Source: Dactylosporangium sp. AC04546 (GTDB lineage: Bacteria > Actinomycetota > Actinomycetes > Mycobacteriales > Micromonosporaceae). Taken from it: a stretch of DNA of 64,000 bases. The stretch lies in the NCBI RefSeq assembly GCF_022095675.1, contig NZ_JAHYSG010000040.1:1-64000 (forward strand). The letters run 5' to 3'. Positions within the stretch are counted from its first letter, which is position 1; every line of letters starts with the position of its first letter. The position numbers and the translations under genes were made by a program. Shown piece by piece: positions 7,975 to 15,560 of the stretch. Below the pieces are notes generated by a model, which made no database searches, was not told where the DNA came from, and worked only from the letters and a program-made list of their open reading frames with translations.

Positions 7975-9611
7975 CCCAGCTCTATCCGCTGCCCACGCCG
8001 CTGCACCGGCCGGCGGCCGAGCCCGCCACCGCGTACCTGGTGGCCAGCGGTGACCTCCGCCCGAGCGCGAACCTGCGCTGCTGGCCGACGCAGCAGCGGC
8101 TCGAGGCCGACGTGACCGCCGCCCTCGCGGCGCTGCACTGGAAGGTCTCCCGCGCGCACCCGTTCGACGCGGAGAAGGGTCACGGGTTCATCGACAGCCA
8201 GCGCATGGGCATCGAGGTCTTCAAGACGATCCCGCGCGACGCGCCGCTCATCGTCGTCGAGGCGGTGTGGCAGTACAGCCACCACGTGCTGGCCGGCCTG
8301 CGCACCCACCAGGGCCCGATCCTCGTGCTGGCCAACTGGTCCGGCGCGTTCCCCGGCCTCGTCGGCCTGCTGAACCTCACCGCCAGCCTCACCAAGGCCG
8401 GCGTCGCCCACTCGGCGCTGTGGAGCGAGGACTTCACCGACGAGTGGGCCGTGCGGGGCCTGCGCGAGTGGCTCACCACCGGCCGGGTCGAGCACGACCT
8501 GTCGCACGTGCGCGACCTGCCGGTGCTCGACGCCGAACGGCCCGAGGTGGTGCTGGGCACCGCCCTCGCCCGGCAGCTGCGCGACGAGAAGGCCGTCATC
8601 GGCGTCTTCGACGAGGGCTGCATGGGCATGTACAACGCCATCTTCGACGACGAGCTGCTCAACCCGATCGGCATCTACAAGGAGCGGCTGTCGCAGAGCG
8701 CGCTCGTCGCCGAGATGCAGCGGGTCACCGACGACGAGGCCGCGGCGGTGCGGGCCTGGCTCGACGCGCGGGGCTTCACGTTCCACTTCGGCACCGACGA
8801 GGCGACCGAGCTCACCGAAGCGCAGGTCACCAGCCAGTTCAAGATGTACGTGGCGGCGCTGCGCATCAGCGACGACTTCGGCCTCGACGCGGTCGGCATC
8901 CAGTACCAGCAGGGCCTCAAGGACGTCGTGCCGGCCAGCGACCTGGCCGAGGGGCTGCTGAACAACGTGGAGCGCCCGCCGGTGCGCAGCCGCGACGGGC
9001 GGCGGGAGCTGTACCCCGGGGTGGCGCTGCCGCACTTCAACGAGGTCGACGAGGGGGTGGCCGTCGACGCGCTCGTCACCAACCGGCTGTGGAACGCGAT
9101 GGGCTTCGACCCGGCGACCACGCTGCACGACATCCGCTGGGGCGCCGACTTCGACGGCGAGTTCGTCTGGGTCTTCGAGATCTCCGGCTCGGTGCCGGCC
9201 TCCCACAACGGCGGCTACGACAAGAGCTACAGCATGCGCCAGCCGCCGATGTTCTTCCCCCTCGGCGGCGGCACGCTCAGCGGCGTGTCGAAGCCGGGGG
9301 AGATCGTGTGGTCGCGGGTGTTCATCATGGACGGCGGGCTGCACGTCGACCTCGGCCGCGCGCACGTCCGCGAGCTGCCGGCGGCGGAGACCCAGCGGCG
9401 CCTGGACGCCACCGACCGCCAGTGGCCGATCATGCACGCGGTGCTGCACGGCGTGGGCCGCGACCAGCTCATGGCCCGGCACAAGGCCAACCACGTGCAG
9501 GTCGCCTACGCCCCCGACGCGGACGCCGCCGACCGGGCGCTGCTGGCGAAGGCGGCGCTGTTCAACGAGCTGGGCCTGACCGTCCACCTCTGCGGCGACG
9601 TCAAGCTGTGA
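7971..9611 (+). CDS. L-fucose/L-arabinose isomerase superfamily protein, predicted D-arabinose isomerase
   Basis: 546 aa from an ATG with GGAGG upstream. It belongs to the FucI-type isomerase superfamily: an N-terminal Rossmann-like part with VEAVWQYSHHVLAG and VLANWSGAFPGLVG, a middle domain with FDEGCMGMYN and a C-terminal beta-domain. L-fucose isomerases convert D-arabinose to D-ribulose because the two sugars share configuration at C2-C4. With the FGGY kinase two genes upstream this would complete D-arabinose catabolism. It is the last gene of the operon, and a strong hairpin follows the stop. Metal-ligand residues were not verified, so the exact sugar is inference. Confidence 0.8.
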   Translation: MTQLYPLPTPLHRPAAEPATAYLVASGDLRPSANLRCWPTQQRLEADVTAALAALHWKVSRAHPFDAEKGHGFIDSQRMGIEVFKTIPRDAPLIVVEAVWQYSHHVLAGLRTHQGPILVLANWSGAFPGLVGLLNLTASLTKAGVAHSALWSEDFTDEWAVRGLREWLTTGRVEHDLSHVRDLPVLDAERPEVVLGTALARQLRDEKAVIGVFDEGCMGMYNAIFDDELLNPIGIYKERLSQSALVAEMQRVTDDEAAAVRAWLDARGFTFHFGTDEATELTEAQVTSQFKMYVAALRISDDFGLDAVGIQYQQGLKDVVPASDLAEGLLNNVERPPVRSRDGRRELYPGVALPHFNEVDEGVAVDALVTNRLWNAMGFDPATTLHDIRWGADFDGEFVWVFEISGSVPASHNGGYDKSYSMRQPPMFFPLGGGTLSGVSKPGEIVWSRVFIMDGGLHVDLGRAHVRELPAAETQRRLDATDRQWPIMHAVLHGVGRDQLMARHKANHVQVAYAPDADAADRALLAKAALFNELGLTVHLCGDVKL

Positions 9612-9615
9612 CCAC

Positions 9616-9647
9616 GGTGCCGCCCGGGCCGGCGCCCGGGCGGCACC
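9616..9647. terminator. Bidirectional hairpin between convergent genes
   Basis: A perfect 14-bp stem (GGTGCCGCCCGGGC and its complement) with a CGGC loop fills the 40-bp gap between the isomerase stop and the stop of the propeller gene. There is no U-run, but high-GC actinobacterial terminators often lack one. It probably serves both strands. Confidence 0.7.
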
Positions 9648-9651
9648 TGCG

Positions 9652-11202
9652 CTACAGGGCGAGGGCGGTGCCCCAGTTGTCGGTGTGGAGGTTGCCGTCG
9701 GTGTCGTTGACGTAGCGGTGGGCCAGGGTGCCGTTCGTGGTGCGGTAGAAGACGTGGTGGTGGCCGGGCGTCGAGAGGCCGGCCGGGTCGTTGGTGACGC
9801 CGCCGGTGGTGCCCCAGTTGTCGACGCCGGGGGTGCTGAGGCCGGGCCACCAGTACCAGTGGATGAGGGCACCCGCGGCGGTGCGGGCGAAGACGTGTTG
9901 CTGGTCCTGGTGGGTGATGGCGTTCGGGTTGCCGTCGAGGGTGCCGCCGGGCCAGGTGTCGCCGTTGACGGTGCCGGAGGGGTCGTCGAAGAAGCGGTGC
10001 TGGAGCTGGTTGGCGGTGTTGCGGAAGAAGATGTGCTGCTGGGTGCCGGTGGAGAAGCCGGTCGGGTCGGAGGTCATGCCGCTGGTGACGCCCCAGTTGT
10101 CGACGCCGGGGGTGCTGAGGCCGGGCCACCAGTACCAGTGGATGAGCGCGCCGCTGGAGGTGCGGGCGAACACGTGCTGCTGGTCCTTGTGGATGTACGC
10201 GGTGGGGTTGCCGACGAACGGGCCGCCGGGCCAGGTGTCGCCGATGACCTGGTTGGCATTCTGGTCGTAGAAGCGGTGCTCCAGCTGACCGTTCGGGTTG
10301 CGGAAGAAGATGTGCTGCTGCGTGGCGGTCGCGAAGCCGGTCGGGTTGGACATGACCTGGCCGGTGGTGTTCCAGTGCTCCAGGCCCGGACCCGACCAGC
10401 CCGGCTCGGCCCACCAGTGCCGTAGCGTGTTGTCGGTACCCCTCGCGAAGACGTGCTGCTGTCCGTTGTGGACGAAGCCGATCGGCTTGCCCGTCACCGG
10501 TGCGCCGCCCCAGTCGGGGGCGATGACGCCGGTGCGCGGGGACCAGGACACGTTGACCAGGTCGCCGGTCGGCGTGACGCCGGCGTAGTGCTGGCTGTCG
10601 CCGAACGTGTACGCCTGACCGGGCGCGGGCCGGGCGGCCCGGCCGCGGGCCTCGGCGAGCAGGTCGCGGGCCTTCGCCTCGCTCTGGCCGTAGCGGTCGG
10701 GGAAGCCGGAGCGCTGCACGGCCTGCGCGATCTGGCCTGCCGTGCAGGCCGGGCACGCGGCGTCCTCGGCCTCGGCGCGCACGAAGAACTGCGTCGACGC
10801 GTACTCGACGTTCATGATCTGCTCCGGCGTGCCCCAGCCGTAGCTCGGCCGCTGCTGGAACACGCCGAGCGAGTCCTTGTCGCCGCACGGCAGGTTGTTC
10901 ATGTGCGACTCGACCCAGCCGGTCTCGAACGCCGCCAGCAGCACCCGCTCGGACACGCCACGGGTCGTGCCGACCTGGAGTACGACGTCGATGACCGCGG
11001 GATCGTGGCCGGCCGGGATGGACGGGCAGGCCGCCGCGGCGGGCGGCCCGGCGACGGTGACGACGGCGACGGCGGCCGCCGCGGCGAGCGCCGCTGCGCC
11101 GAGCAGCGACCCAAACCGGCGCGCGGTGCCTCGGGTGAAGCTCGGGATGGTGCCTCGAATGGTGCCTCGAATGGTGCCACGAATGGTGCCACGAATGCGC
11201 AC
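9652..11202 (-). CDS. Secreted lysozyme-like protein with a six-blade PLL-like lectin propeller
   Basis: 516 aa from a GTG with GAGGAG five bases upstream; the open frame is longer but has no such signal. A signal peptide with an unusual arginine-rich n-region (IRGT repeated four times) precedes a hydrophobic core ending PPAAAA. Residues about 63-190 resemble a lysozyme/transglycosylase-type fold with FETGWVESHMNNL and SLGVFQQRPSYGWG, so peptidoglycan cleavage is plausible. From about residue 230 come six repeats of 45-47 residues marked by QQHVFAR or QQHIFFR, as in PLL/fucolectin-like beta-propellers. Blades alternate in type, so the array is three copies of a two-blade unit. The gene has its own LacI-operator promoter and is convergent with the isomerase operon. 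Confidence 0.82.
   Translation of the reverse strand: MRIRGTIRGTIRGTIRGTIPSFTRGTARRFGSLLGAAALAAAAAVAVVTVAGPPAAAACPSIPAGHDPAVIDVVLQVGTTRGVSERVLLAAFETGWVESHMNNLPCGDKDSLGVFQQRPSYGWGTPEQIMNVEYASTQFFVRAEAEDAACPACTAGQIAQAVQRSGFPDRYGQSEAKARDLLAEARGRAARPAPGQAYTFGDSQHYAGVTPTGDLVNVSWSPRTGVIAPDWGGAPVTGKPIGFVHNGQQHVFARGTDNTLRHWWAEPGWSGPGLEHWNTTGQVMSNPTGFATATQQHIFFRNPNGQLEHRFYDQNANQVIGDTWPGGPFVGNPTAYIHKDQQHVFARTSSGALIHWYWWPGLSTPGVDNWGVTSGMTSDPTGFSTGTQQHIFFRNTANQLQHRFFDDPSGTVNGDTWPGGTLDGNPNAITHQDQQHVFARTAAGALIHWYWWPGLSTPGVDNWGTTGGVTNDPAGLSTPGHHHVFYRTTNGTLAHRYVNDTDGNLHTDNWGTALAL
9811..10146. repeat. Internal near-identical two-blade coding repeat
   Basis: A 57-base stretch at 9811-9867 is repeated exactly at 10090-10146, an offset of 279 bases (93 codons). 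It encodes the outer part of propeller blades 3 and 5 (HWYWWPGLSTPGVDNWG). Exact identity including third positions indicates a recent duplication or gene conversion within the propeller. Confidence 0.85.
11143..11195. repeat. 12-bp tandem repeat coding for IRGT
   Basis: About four copies of a 12-base unit (TCGAATGGTGCC or ACGAATGGTGCC on the plus strand) lie directly behind the GTG start of the propeller gene. They encode the tetrapeptide IRGT in the n-region of the signal peptide. Copy number could vary by slippage and change the charge of the signal peptide. Confidence 0.8.
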
Positions 11203-11363
11203 GGAGTCTCCTCGGATCCGGTCTGCGGCGGTACCGGCCCGGGTCCGCGGGTTCCCGGGGTGCGCGTGACCCGGCCGGCCTTCGGGACCGCCGAGCCGGG
11301 CGTGGCGGCAGCTGCGGGCGCGGCGGCAGTGACCGTGGCGAGGCGCCACCGTCACCAGGTGCA

Positions 11364-11375
11364 GAAATCGATTGC
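11364..11375. promoter_or_regulatory. LacI-family operator 3 (propeller gene)
   Basis: GAAATCGATTGC on the plus strand, immediately downstream of the -10 of the minus-strand promoter at 11380-11408, so it overlaps the predicted transcription start of the propeller gene. Identical in core to operators 1 and 2. Confidence 0.75.
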
Positions 11376-11379
11376 ATGC

Positions 11380-11408
11380 AGTGTGCGAGCGACGCTGATG
11401 GTTGTCAA
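11380..11408 (-). promoter_or_regulatory. Promoter of the propeller gene
   Basis: On the minus strand, TTGACA (11403-11408), 17-base spacer, CACACT (11380-11385). Correctly oriented for the gene starting at 11202. This implies an untranslated leader of about 170 bases, in which I saw no further feature. Confidence 0.55.
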
Positions 11409-11467
11409 TGGCAAGTCATCGAGATCTTTCGCTGGCGCACCGGTGTGGCAGCAACATGCAGGACTTG

Positions 11468-11496
11468 TTGACAGTCGAGCGGCGCAGATCTATGTT
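11468..11496 (+). promoter_or_regulatory. Promoter of the esterase gene
   Basis: TTGACA (11468-11473), 17-base spacer, TATGTT (11491-11496), upstream of the esterase ATG at 11579. Operator 4 begins 11 bases after the -10. The 376-bp divergent gap 11203-11578 holds this promoter, the propeller promoter and two operators. Confidence 0.65.
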
Positions 11497-11506
11497 CGGC
11501 GCGAAT

Positions 11507-11518
11507 GAAATCGATTCC
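11507..11518. promoter_or_regulatory. LacI-family operator 4 (esterase gene)
   Basis: GAAATCGATTCC, matching the other operators except for one base in the outer half-site. It lies just downstream of the -10 of the esterase promoter. Confidence 0.7.
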
Positions 11519-11578
11519 GCCTCGGCTCGCCAGAGGTTACCCCCGCCTGCCCGCCACCATCAGCCCTTGGGGAGTGTC

Positions 11579-12571
11579 ATGGAGAACGCATCGAACCTGT
11601 CCCGCCGGCGAGTGCTCGCCGGCCTGGCCGCCACCGCCGGCGCCGCTGCGGCCGGCGCGCTCGGCGGACCGCTCGTCGCGCCGTCAGCGGCCGCCGCCGC
11701 GGACGACGGCAACGGCCTGCGGATCGTGGACCGCAACGAGAACGGCGGCCGCCTGCAGTACTACCGCTTCGCGACCGACGCCATCGAGTGGGACCCGGCG
11801 GTCAACATCCTGCTGCCGGACGGCTACCACACCAGCGGCCGCCGCTATCCGGTGCTGTACCTGCTGCACGGCGGCAACGCCGACTTCCGCACGTTCCACC
11901 TCCAGGACAACATCGTCAACCTGACGGCGGGCCGGGAGCTCATCGTGGTCATGCCGGACGCGTCGACCGGCTGGTACTGCAACCCGGTGTCGTCGAACGC
12001 GGGCCCGCGCAACTGGGAGACCTTCCACATGGGGCAGTTGCTGCCCTGGGTCGAGGCGAACTTCCGCACCTGGCCCGAGTACGACGGCCGGGCCGTGGCG
12101 GGCTTCTCGATGGGCGGCTTCGGCGCCCTGAAGTACACCGCGAAGTACTACGGCCACTTCTGCTCGGTCAGCTCCCACTCCGGCCCGGCGAGCCTGCGCC
12201 GCGACTTCGGCCTGGTCGTGCACTGGGCCAACGCGACGTCGGCTGCGCTGGACTCGGGCGGCGGCACGGTCTACGGCGTGCCGCTGTGGGACGAGGCGAG
12301 GGTGAGCGCCGACAACCCGATGCAGCGCATCCCGAGCTACGCCGGCAAGCGTGTCTTCCTGGCCGCCGGCACGTCACCGGACCCGGTGGACTGGTTCTCG
12401 TACGTCAACGAGACCCAGGTCCTGGCCGGCCACCGCGAGTTCCGCGCCGCCCTGGGCGCCGCCGGCATCCCGCACGAGTGGCACGAGGTCCCGGGCGGGC
12501 ACTACTTCCGCCACGAGCTGTTCCTCCAGGACCTCGACGGCATGCTGGCCCGCCTGCGCCCCGCCGCCTGA
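11579..12571 (+). CDS. Tat-exported alpha/beta-hydrolase esterase, antigen-85/EstD-like
   Basis: 330 aa from an ATG with GGGGAG upstream. The N-terminus has a twin-arginine signal (SRRRVLAGLAA) followed by an Ala-rich core and PSAAAA cleavage region, so it is secreted. The fold is that of the esterase/antigen 85/S-formylglutathione hydrolase group: YPVLYLLHGGNADF oxyanion region and nucleophile Ser177 in GFSMGG, with a late histidine in PGGHYFRHE. It has its own promoter with a LacI operator, so it belongs to the same regulon as the glycosidases. Removing acyl groups (for example mycolyl or succinyl) from arabinan would fit, but other ester substrates are possible. Confidence 0.82.
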   Translation: MENASNLSRRRVLAGLAATAGAAAAGALGGPLVAPSAAAAADDGNGLRIVDRNENGGRLQYYRFATDAIEWDPAVNILLPDGYHTSGRRYPVLYLLHGGNADFRTFHLQDNIVNLTAGRELIVVMPDASTGWYCNPVSSNAGPRNWETFHMGQLLPWVEANFRTWPEYDGRAVAGFSMGGFGALKYTAKYYGHFCSVSSHSGPASLRRDFGLVVHWANATSAALDSGGGTVYGVPLWDEARVSADNPMQRIPSYAGKRVFLAAGTSPDPVDWFSYVNETQVLAGHREFRAALGAAGIPHEWHEVPGGHYFRHELFLQDLDGMLARLRPAA

Positions 12572-12596
12572 GCGACGCCGGGGCGCGCGCCTCCCG

Positions 12597-13805
12597 TCAG
12601 GTCGCCGTCAGGGCCTGCGTGGGTGCGAGGCGGGCGGCGCGGATCGCCGGGTACAGGCCGGCGATCGCGCCGATGAGCACGGTCGCGCCGACGCCGCCGG
12701 CGAGGACCCACAGCGGCACGACGGTGGGCCAGTGCTGCGTCGTGGCGTACATTCCGGTCACCAGATAGCCGAGCAGGACGCCGGCCGCGCCGCCGAGCAG
12801 TGACAGCAGCAGCGACTCGGCGACGAACTGGATGCGGATCTGGCCCTTGGTGGCGCCGAGTGATCTGCGCAGGCCGATCTCGGCGCGCCGTTCCAGCACC
12901 GAGATCACCATCGTGTTGGCGACGCCGATCCCGCCCACGAGCAGTGCGACGGCGCCCAACCCGAGCAGCAGTGCGGTGAAGGTCGCGTTCGCGGCGCGGC
13001 GGGCCGCGAGGGCGTCGGACGGCTTCGACACCTGTACCTCGCCCGGCGACTGCGGGTTGGCCGTGGGCGCGAGCACCGCGCGGACCGCCTCGACCTGTGA
13101 CTCCACCGACCGCGTGTAGACCGTCGTCGGGTGCCCGTCGAAGCCCAGGTACGTCGTGGCCGCCGGCCACCCCATGAGCACCGCCGAGTCGAGTTCCGGC
13201 GCGAGCGGCACCTGGCGCAGCACCCCGAGCACGACCCACCACCGGCCGCCGATGTAGACGGCGGGAACGTTCCCGAGCCGTTCGGCCGCCGTCGCGCCGA
13301 GCACCACCGCCGGGTACCGGTGGGTCGCCGCGTTGAGCCAGGCGCCGCGGTCGAGCGTGCCGCCGACCGTCTTGAGCAGGTCGAGGTCGGCCGCGAGCAC
13401 GGACAGGCCGCCGGACTGCGCCGCCGGGATCCGGTCGGTGCGGTAGACGTACGTGTCGCTGAGCACGCCGGTCGCGGTGGCCGACTGTACCGGGCCGATC
13501 TGCTTGATCATCGCGACCGACTCGTCGGGCAGCGTGGCCCGTTTGCCGAACAGCGTGTTGCCGGGCGATACGGTCAGCAGGTTGGTGCCGAGTCTGGCGA
13601 GTTCCTGGTCGAGGTTGGCGCGGCTGGAGGCGGAGATGCCGACCACCGCGGTCATCGCGGCGATGCCGATCGCGATGCCCAGCGCCGACAGCACGGCGCG
13701 CAGCGGGCGTGAGCGCAGGCCGTACGCGCCGAGCCGGGCCAGGTCCGACGGGCGCAGCCGGGCCGGGGTCAGGGCGGTTGGGGTCGGGGCGGTTGGACGG
13801 GGCAT
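12597..13805 (-). CDS. MacB-type ABC transporter permease
   Basis: 402 aa from an ATG at 13805; the longer open frame upstream overlaps the ATPase gene. It has one N-terminal membrane segment (AVLSALGIAIGIAAMTAVVG), a large extracytoplasmic MacB_PCD-like domain of about 200 residues, and three C-terminal membrane segments in the FtsX domain with the signature ISVLERRAEIGLRRSLGATKGQI. Together with the ATPase and adaptor encoded upstream it forms a tripartite-like export or signalling complex. It is the last gene of the six-gene operon that begins with the two-component system at 18018. The exported substrate cannot be told from sequence; peptides or antibiotics are usual for the family. Confidence 0.9.
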   Translation of the reverse strand: MPRPTAPTPTALTPARLRPSDLARLGAYGLRSRPLRAVLSALGIAIGIAAMTAVVGISASSRANLDQELARLGTNLLTVSPGNTLFGKRATLPDESVAMIKQIGPVQSATATGVLSDTYVYRTDRIPAAQSGGLSVLAADLDLLKTVGGTLDRGAWLNAATHRYPAVVLGATAAERLGNVPAVYIGGRWWVVLGVLRQVPLAPELDSAVLMGWPAATTYLGFDGHPTTVYTRSVESQVEAVRAVLAPTANPQSPGEVQVSKPSDALAARRAANATFTALLLGLGAVALLVGGIGVANTMVISVLERRAEIGLRRSLGATKGQIRIQFVAESLLLSLLGGAAGVLLGYLVTGMYATTQHWPTVVPLWVLAGGVGATVLIGAIAGLYPAIRAARLAPTQALTAT

Positions 13806-13806
13806 C

Positions 13807-14511
13807 TCAGACCACCTGCCCGTCGCGCATCGGCACCTGCCGCGGCAGGCTGTTCGCGATCTCGCGGTCGTGCGTGATGACCAGGATCGTCGTCCCCGCG
13901 TCGTGCAGGTCGCGCAGCAGCGCCACCACCCCGGCGCCGGAGACGGAGTCGAGGTTTCCGGTCGGCTCGTCCGCGAGCAGCAGCGGTGGGTCACCCGCGA
14001 CCGCGCGGGCGATGGCGACCCGCTGGCGCTCGCCGCCGGAGAGCTGGTACGGGCGGTGGGTGAGCCGCTCACCCAGGCCGACCCGCACCAGCGCGGCCTC
14101 GGCGCGCCGCTCGCGTTCCCGCTTGCCGGCGCCGGTGTAGAGCAGGCCGTCGGCGACGTTGCCCAGCGCGTCCCGCCCCGGCGCGAGGTGGAACTGCTGG
14201 AAGACGAAGCCGATGCGCCGGGCGCGCAGCGCGGAGAGCTGCCGATCCGACAGCGACGCCACGTCGTGCCCGTCGATGCGCACGGTGCCCTGCGACGGCC
14301 GGTCCAGCGTGCCGATCAGGTTCAGCATCGTCGACTTGCCCGAGCCCGACGGCCCGACGATCGCCAGCAGCTCGCCGTAGTCGACGACCAGGTCGACCGC
14401 GTGCAGCGCGGTGACCCCGCCGGGATAGGTTCTGGTGACCCCGGCGAGCTCGATCACCTGGTGGCCGGCGACGGTGTCCGGGGCGGTCACGACGGTTTCG
14501 AGGGCAGTCAT
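13807..14511 (-). CDS. MacB/LolD-type ABC transporter ATP-binding protein
   Basis: 234 aa with a complete nucleotide-binding domain: Walker A GPSGSGKST, Q-loop FVFQQFHLAPG, signature YQLSGGERQRVAIARA, Walker B LLLADEPTGNLD and switch histidine in VITHDRE. It energises the permease encoded one base downstream, and its start overlaps the stop of the adaptor gene (ATGA). The LSGGE signature and the TGNLDS box are typical of the MacB/LolD subgroup rather than of importers. Confidence 0.93.
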   Translation of the reverse strand: MTALETVVTAPDTVAGHQVIELAGVTRTYPGGVTALHAVDLVVDYGELLAIVGPSGSGKSTMLNLIGTLDRPSQGTVRIDGHDVASLSDRQLSALRARRIGFVFQQFHLAPGRDALGNVADGLLYTGAGKRERERRAEAALVRVGLGERLTHRPYQLSGGERQRVAIARAVAGDPPLLLADEPTGNLDSVSGAGVVALLRDLHDAGTTILVITHDREIANSLPRQVPMRDGQVV

Positions 14512-15560
14512 GACGGCACCGCCACCTTCATGCCGGCCTGCAGCCTGTCTCCGGTGATCTCCACCTTGCCGTCGGCGAAGAGCCCGGTCTGCACCGCGAC
14601 GATCCGCGTCGTACTCCCGTCGACGACCCGCACCCCGTAGCCGCCCTCGGCGAGCGCGAGCAGCGCGACCACAGGAACGCACAGCACGTTCGGCCGCTCG
14701 CCGACGGTGAACGCGACGGTGATGGCGACCGCGCCCGGGCTCTGGACCGCCGAGGCGAACTGGATCGTCACATGGATCTTGGTGGTGAACCCGTCGCCGT
14801 TGTCGCCCTGGCTCACGACCGTGACGACCTTGATGACCTCGCCCGGGACGAGTTCGCCGCCGGGCAGCGTGACCTGCACCGTGGCGCCCACCTTGGCCAG
14901 CCGCGCCGAGCTCATCTCCAGCGGGACGGTGGCCAGCGGTGCGGTGCCGGTGACCTTCTCCACCGGGGTGCCGGGCCCGATCACGGTCCCCACCTGCGTG
15001 CTCAGCGAGTCCACGCGGACCTCGCCGGCGGCGTACACGATCTCGCTGGGATCGACCGCGCCCGTCCTGGTGAGACCGAGGTCCCGCTGCCAGTCTTCGA
15101 CCGCGGCGGCGGTCGCGGGGTTGTAGGTCTCGTCGACGGTGAATCCCCGGTAGCCGAGCGCCCAGAGGTTCTGCTCGAGCTGCTTGACGTCGGCGCCCTT
15201 GACGCCCGTCGAGAGCGGGCGATAGGCGGGGAGCGAGCCGTAGAGCAGGGTGACCGGCTTGTTGTCGAGGTGGAAGAGCGCCGTGCCGCGGGTGACGGTC
15301 GCGCCCTCCGCGGGCAGCCCGGTCACGGTGCCGTTGCCGCGCGACGAGATCGTCGTGGTGTCGCCGTGGGCGAGCGTGCCGTCGTGGTTCTCCCGGTCGG
15401 TGAGCGTCTGCTCGGTGATGTCGGCGGTGGGCACCGGCTTGTTGCTGGCGGAGTCGGGGCTGTCCTGCGCCTCCGGCAGGTTGAAGACCGTGATCGCGGC
15501 TGCCACGGCACCGACCGCGAGGACGCCGGCGACCACACCCGCTGTGCGTCGCGCACCCAT
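14508..15560 (-). CDS. Membrane-fusion/periplasmic adaptor with peptidoglycan-binding domain
   Basis: 350 aa from an ATG at 15560, with one N-terminal membrane anchor (GVVAGVLAVGAVAAAITVF). Residues about 45-95 form a lipoyl-like half-motif (GNGTVTGLPAEGATVTRG). A PG_binding_1 domain (about 115-175) has VKQLEQNLWALGYRGF and VEDWQRDLGL. A HlyD-like barrel domain follows. This architecture is common beside MacB-type ABC genes in actinomycetes, where the adaptor may tether the complex to peptidoglycan. Its start shares a base with the stop of the lipoprotein gene, so the two are translationally coupled. Confidence 0.87.
   Translation of the reverse strand: MGARRTAGVVAGVLAVGAVAAAITVFNLPEAQDSPDSASNKPVPTADITEQTLTDRENHDGTLAHGDTTTISSRGNGTVTGLPAEGATVTRGTALFHLDNKPVTLLYGSLPAYRPLSTGVKGADVKQLEQNLWALGYRGFTVDETYNPATAAAVEDWQRDLGLTRTGAVDPSEIVYAAGEVRVDSLSTQVGTVIGPGTPVEKVTGTAPLATVPLEMSSARLAKVGATVQVTLPGGELVPGEVIKVVTVVSQGDNGDGFTTKIHVTIQFASAVQSPGAVAITVAFTVGERPNVLCVPVVALLALAEGGYGVRVVDGSTTRIVAVQTGLFADGKVEITGDRLQAGMKVAVPS

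Noticed and set aside
11203..11355. Longer N-terminus for the propeller protein
   Set aside because: The extra codons are Arg/His/Pro-rich, lie before a good ribosome binding site at the GTG at 11202, and would place the signal peptide internally.
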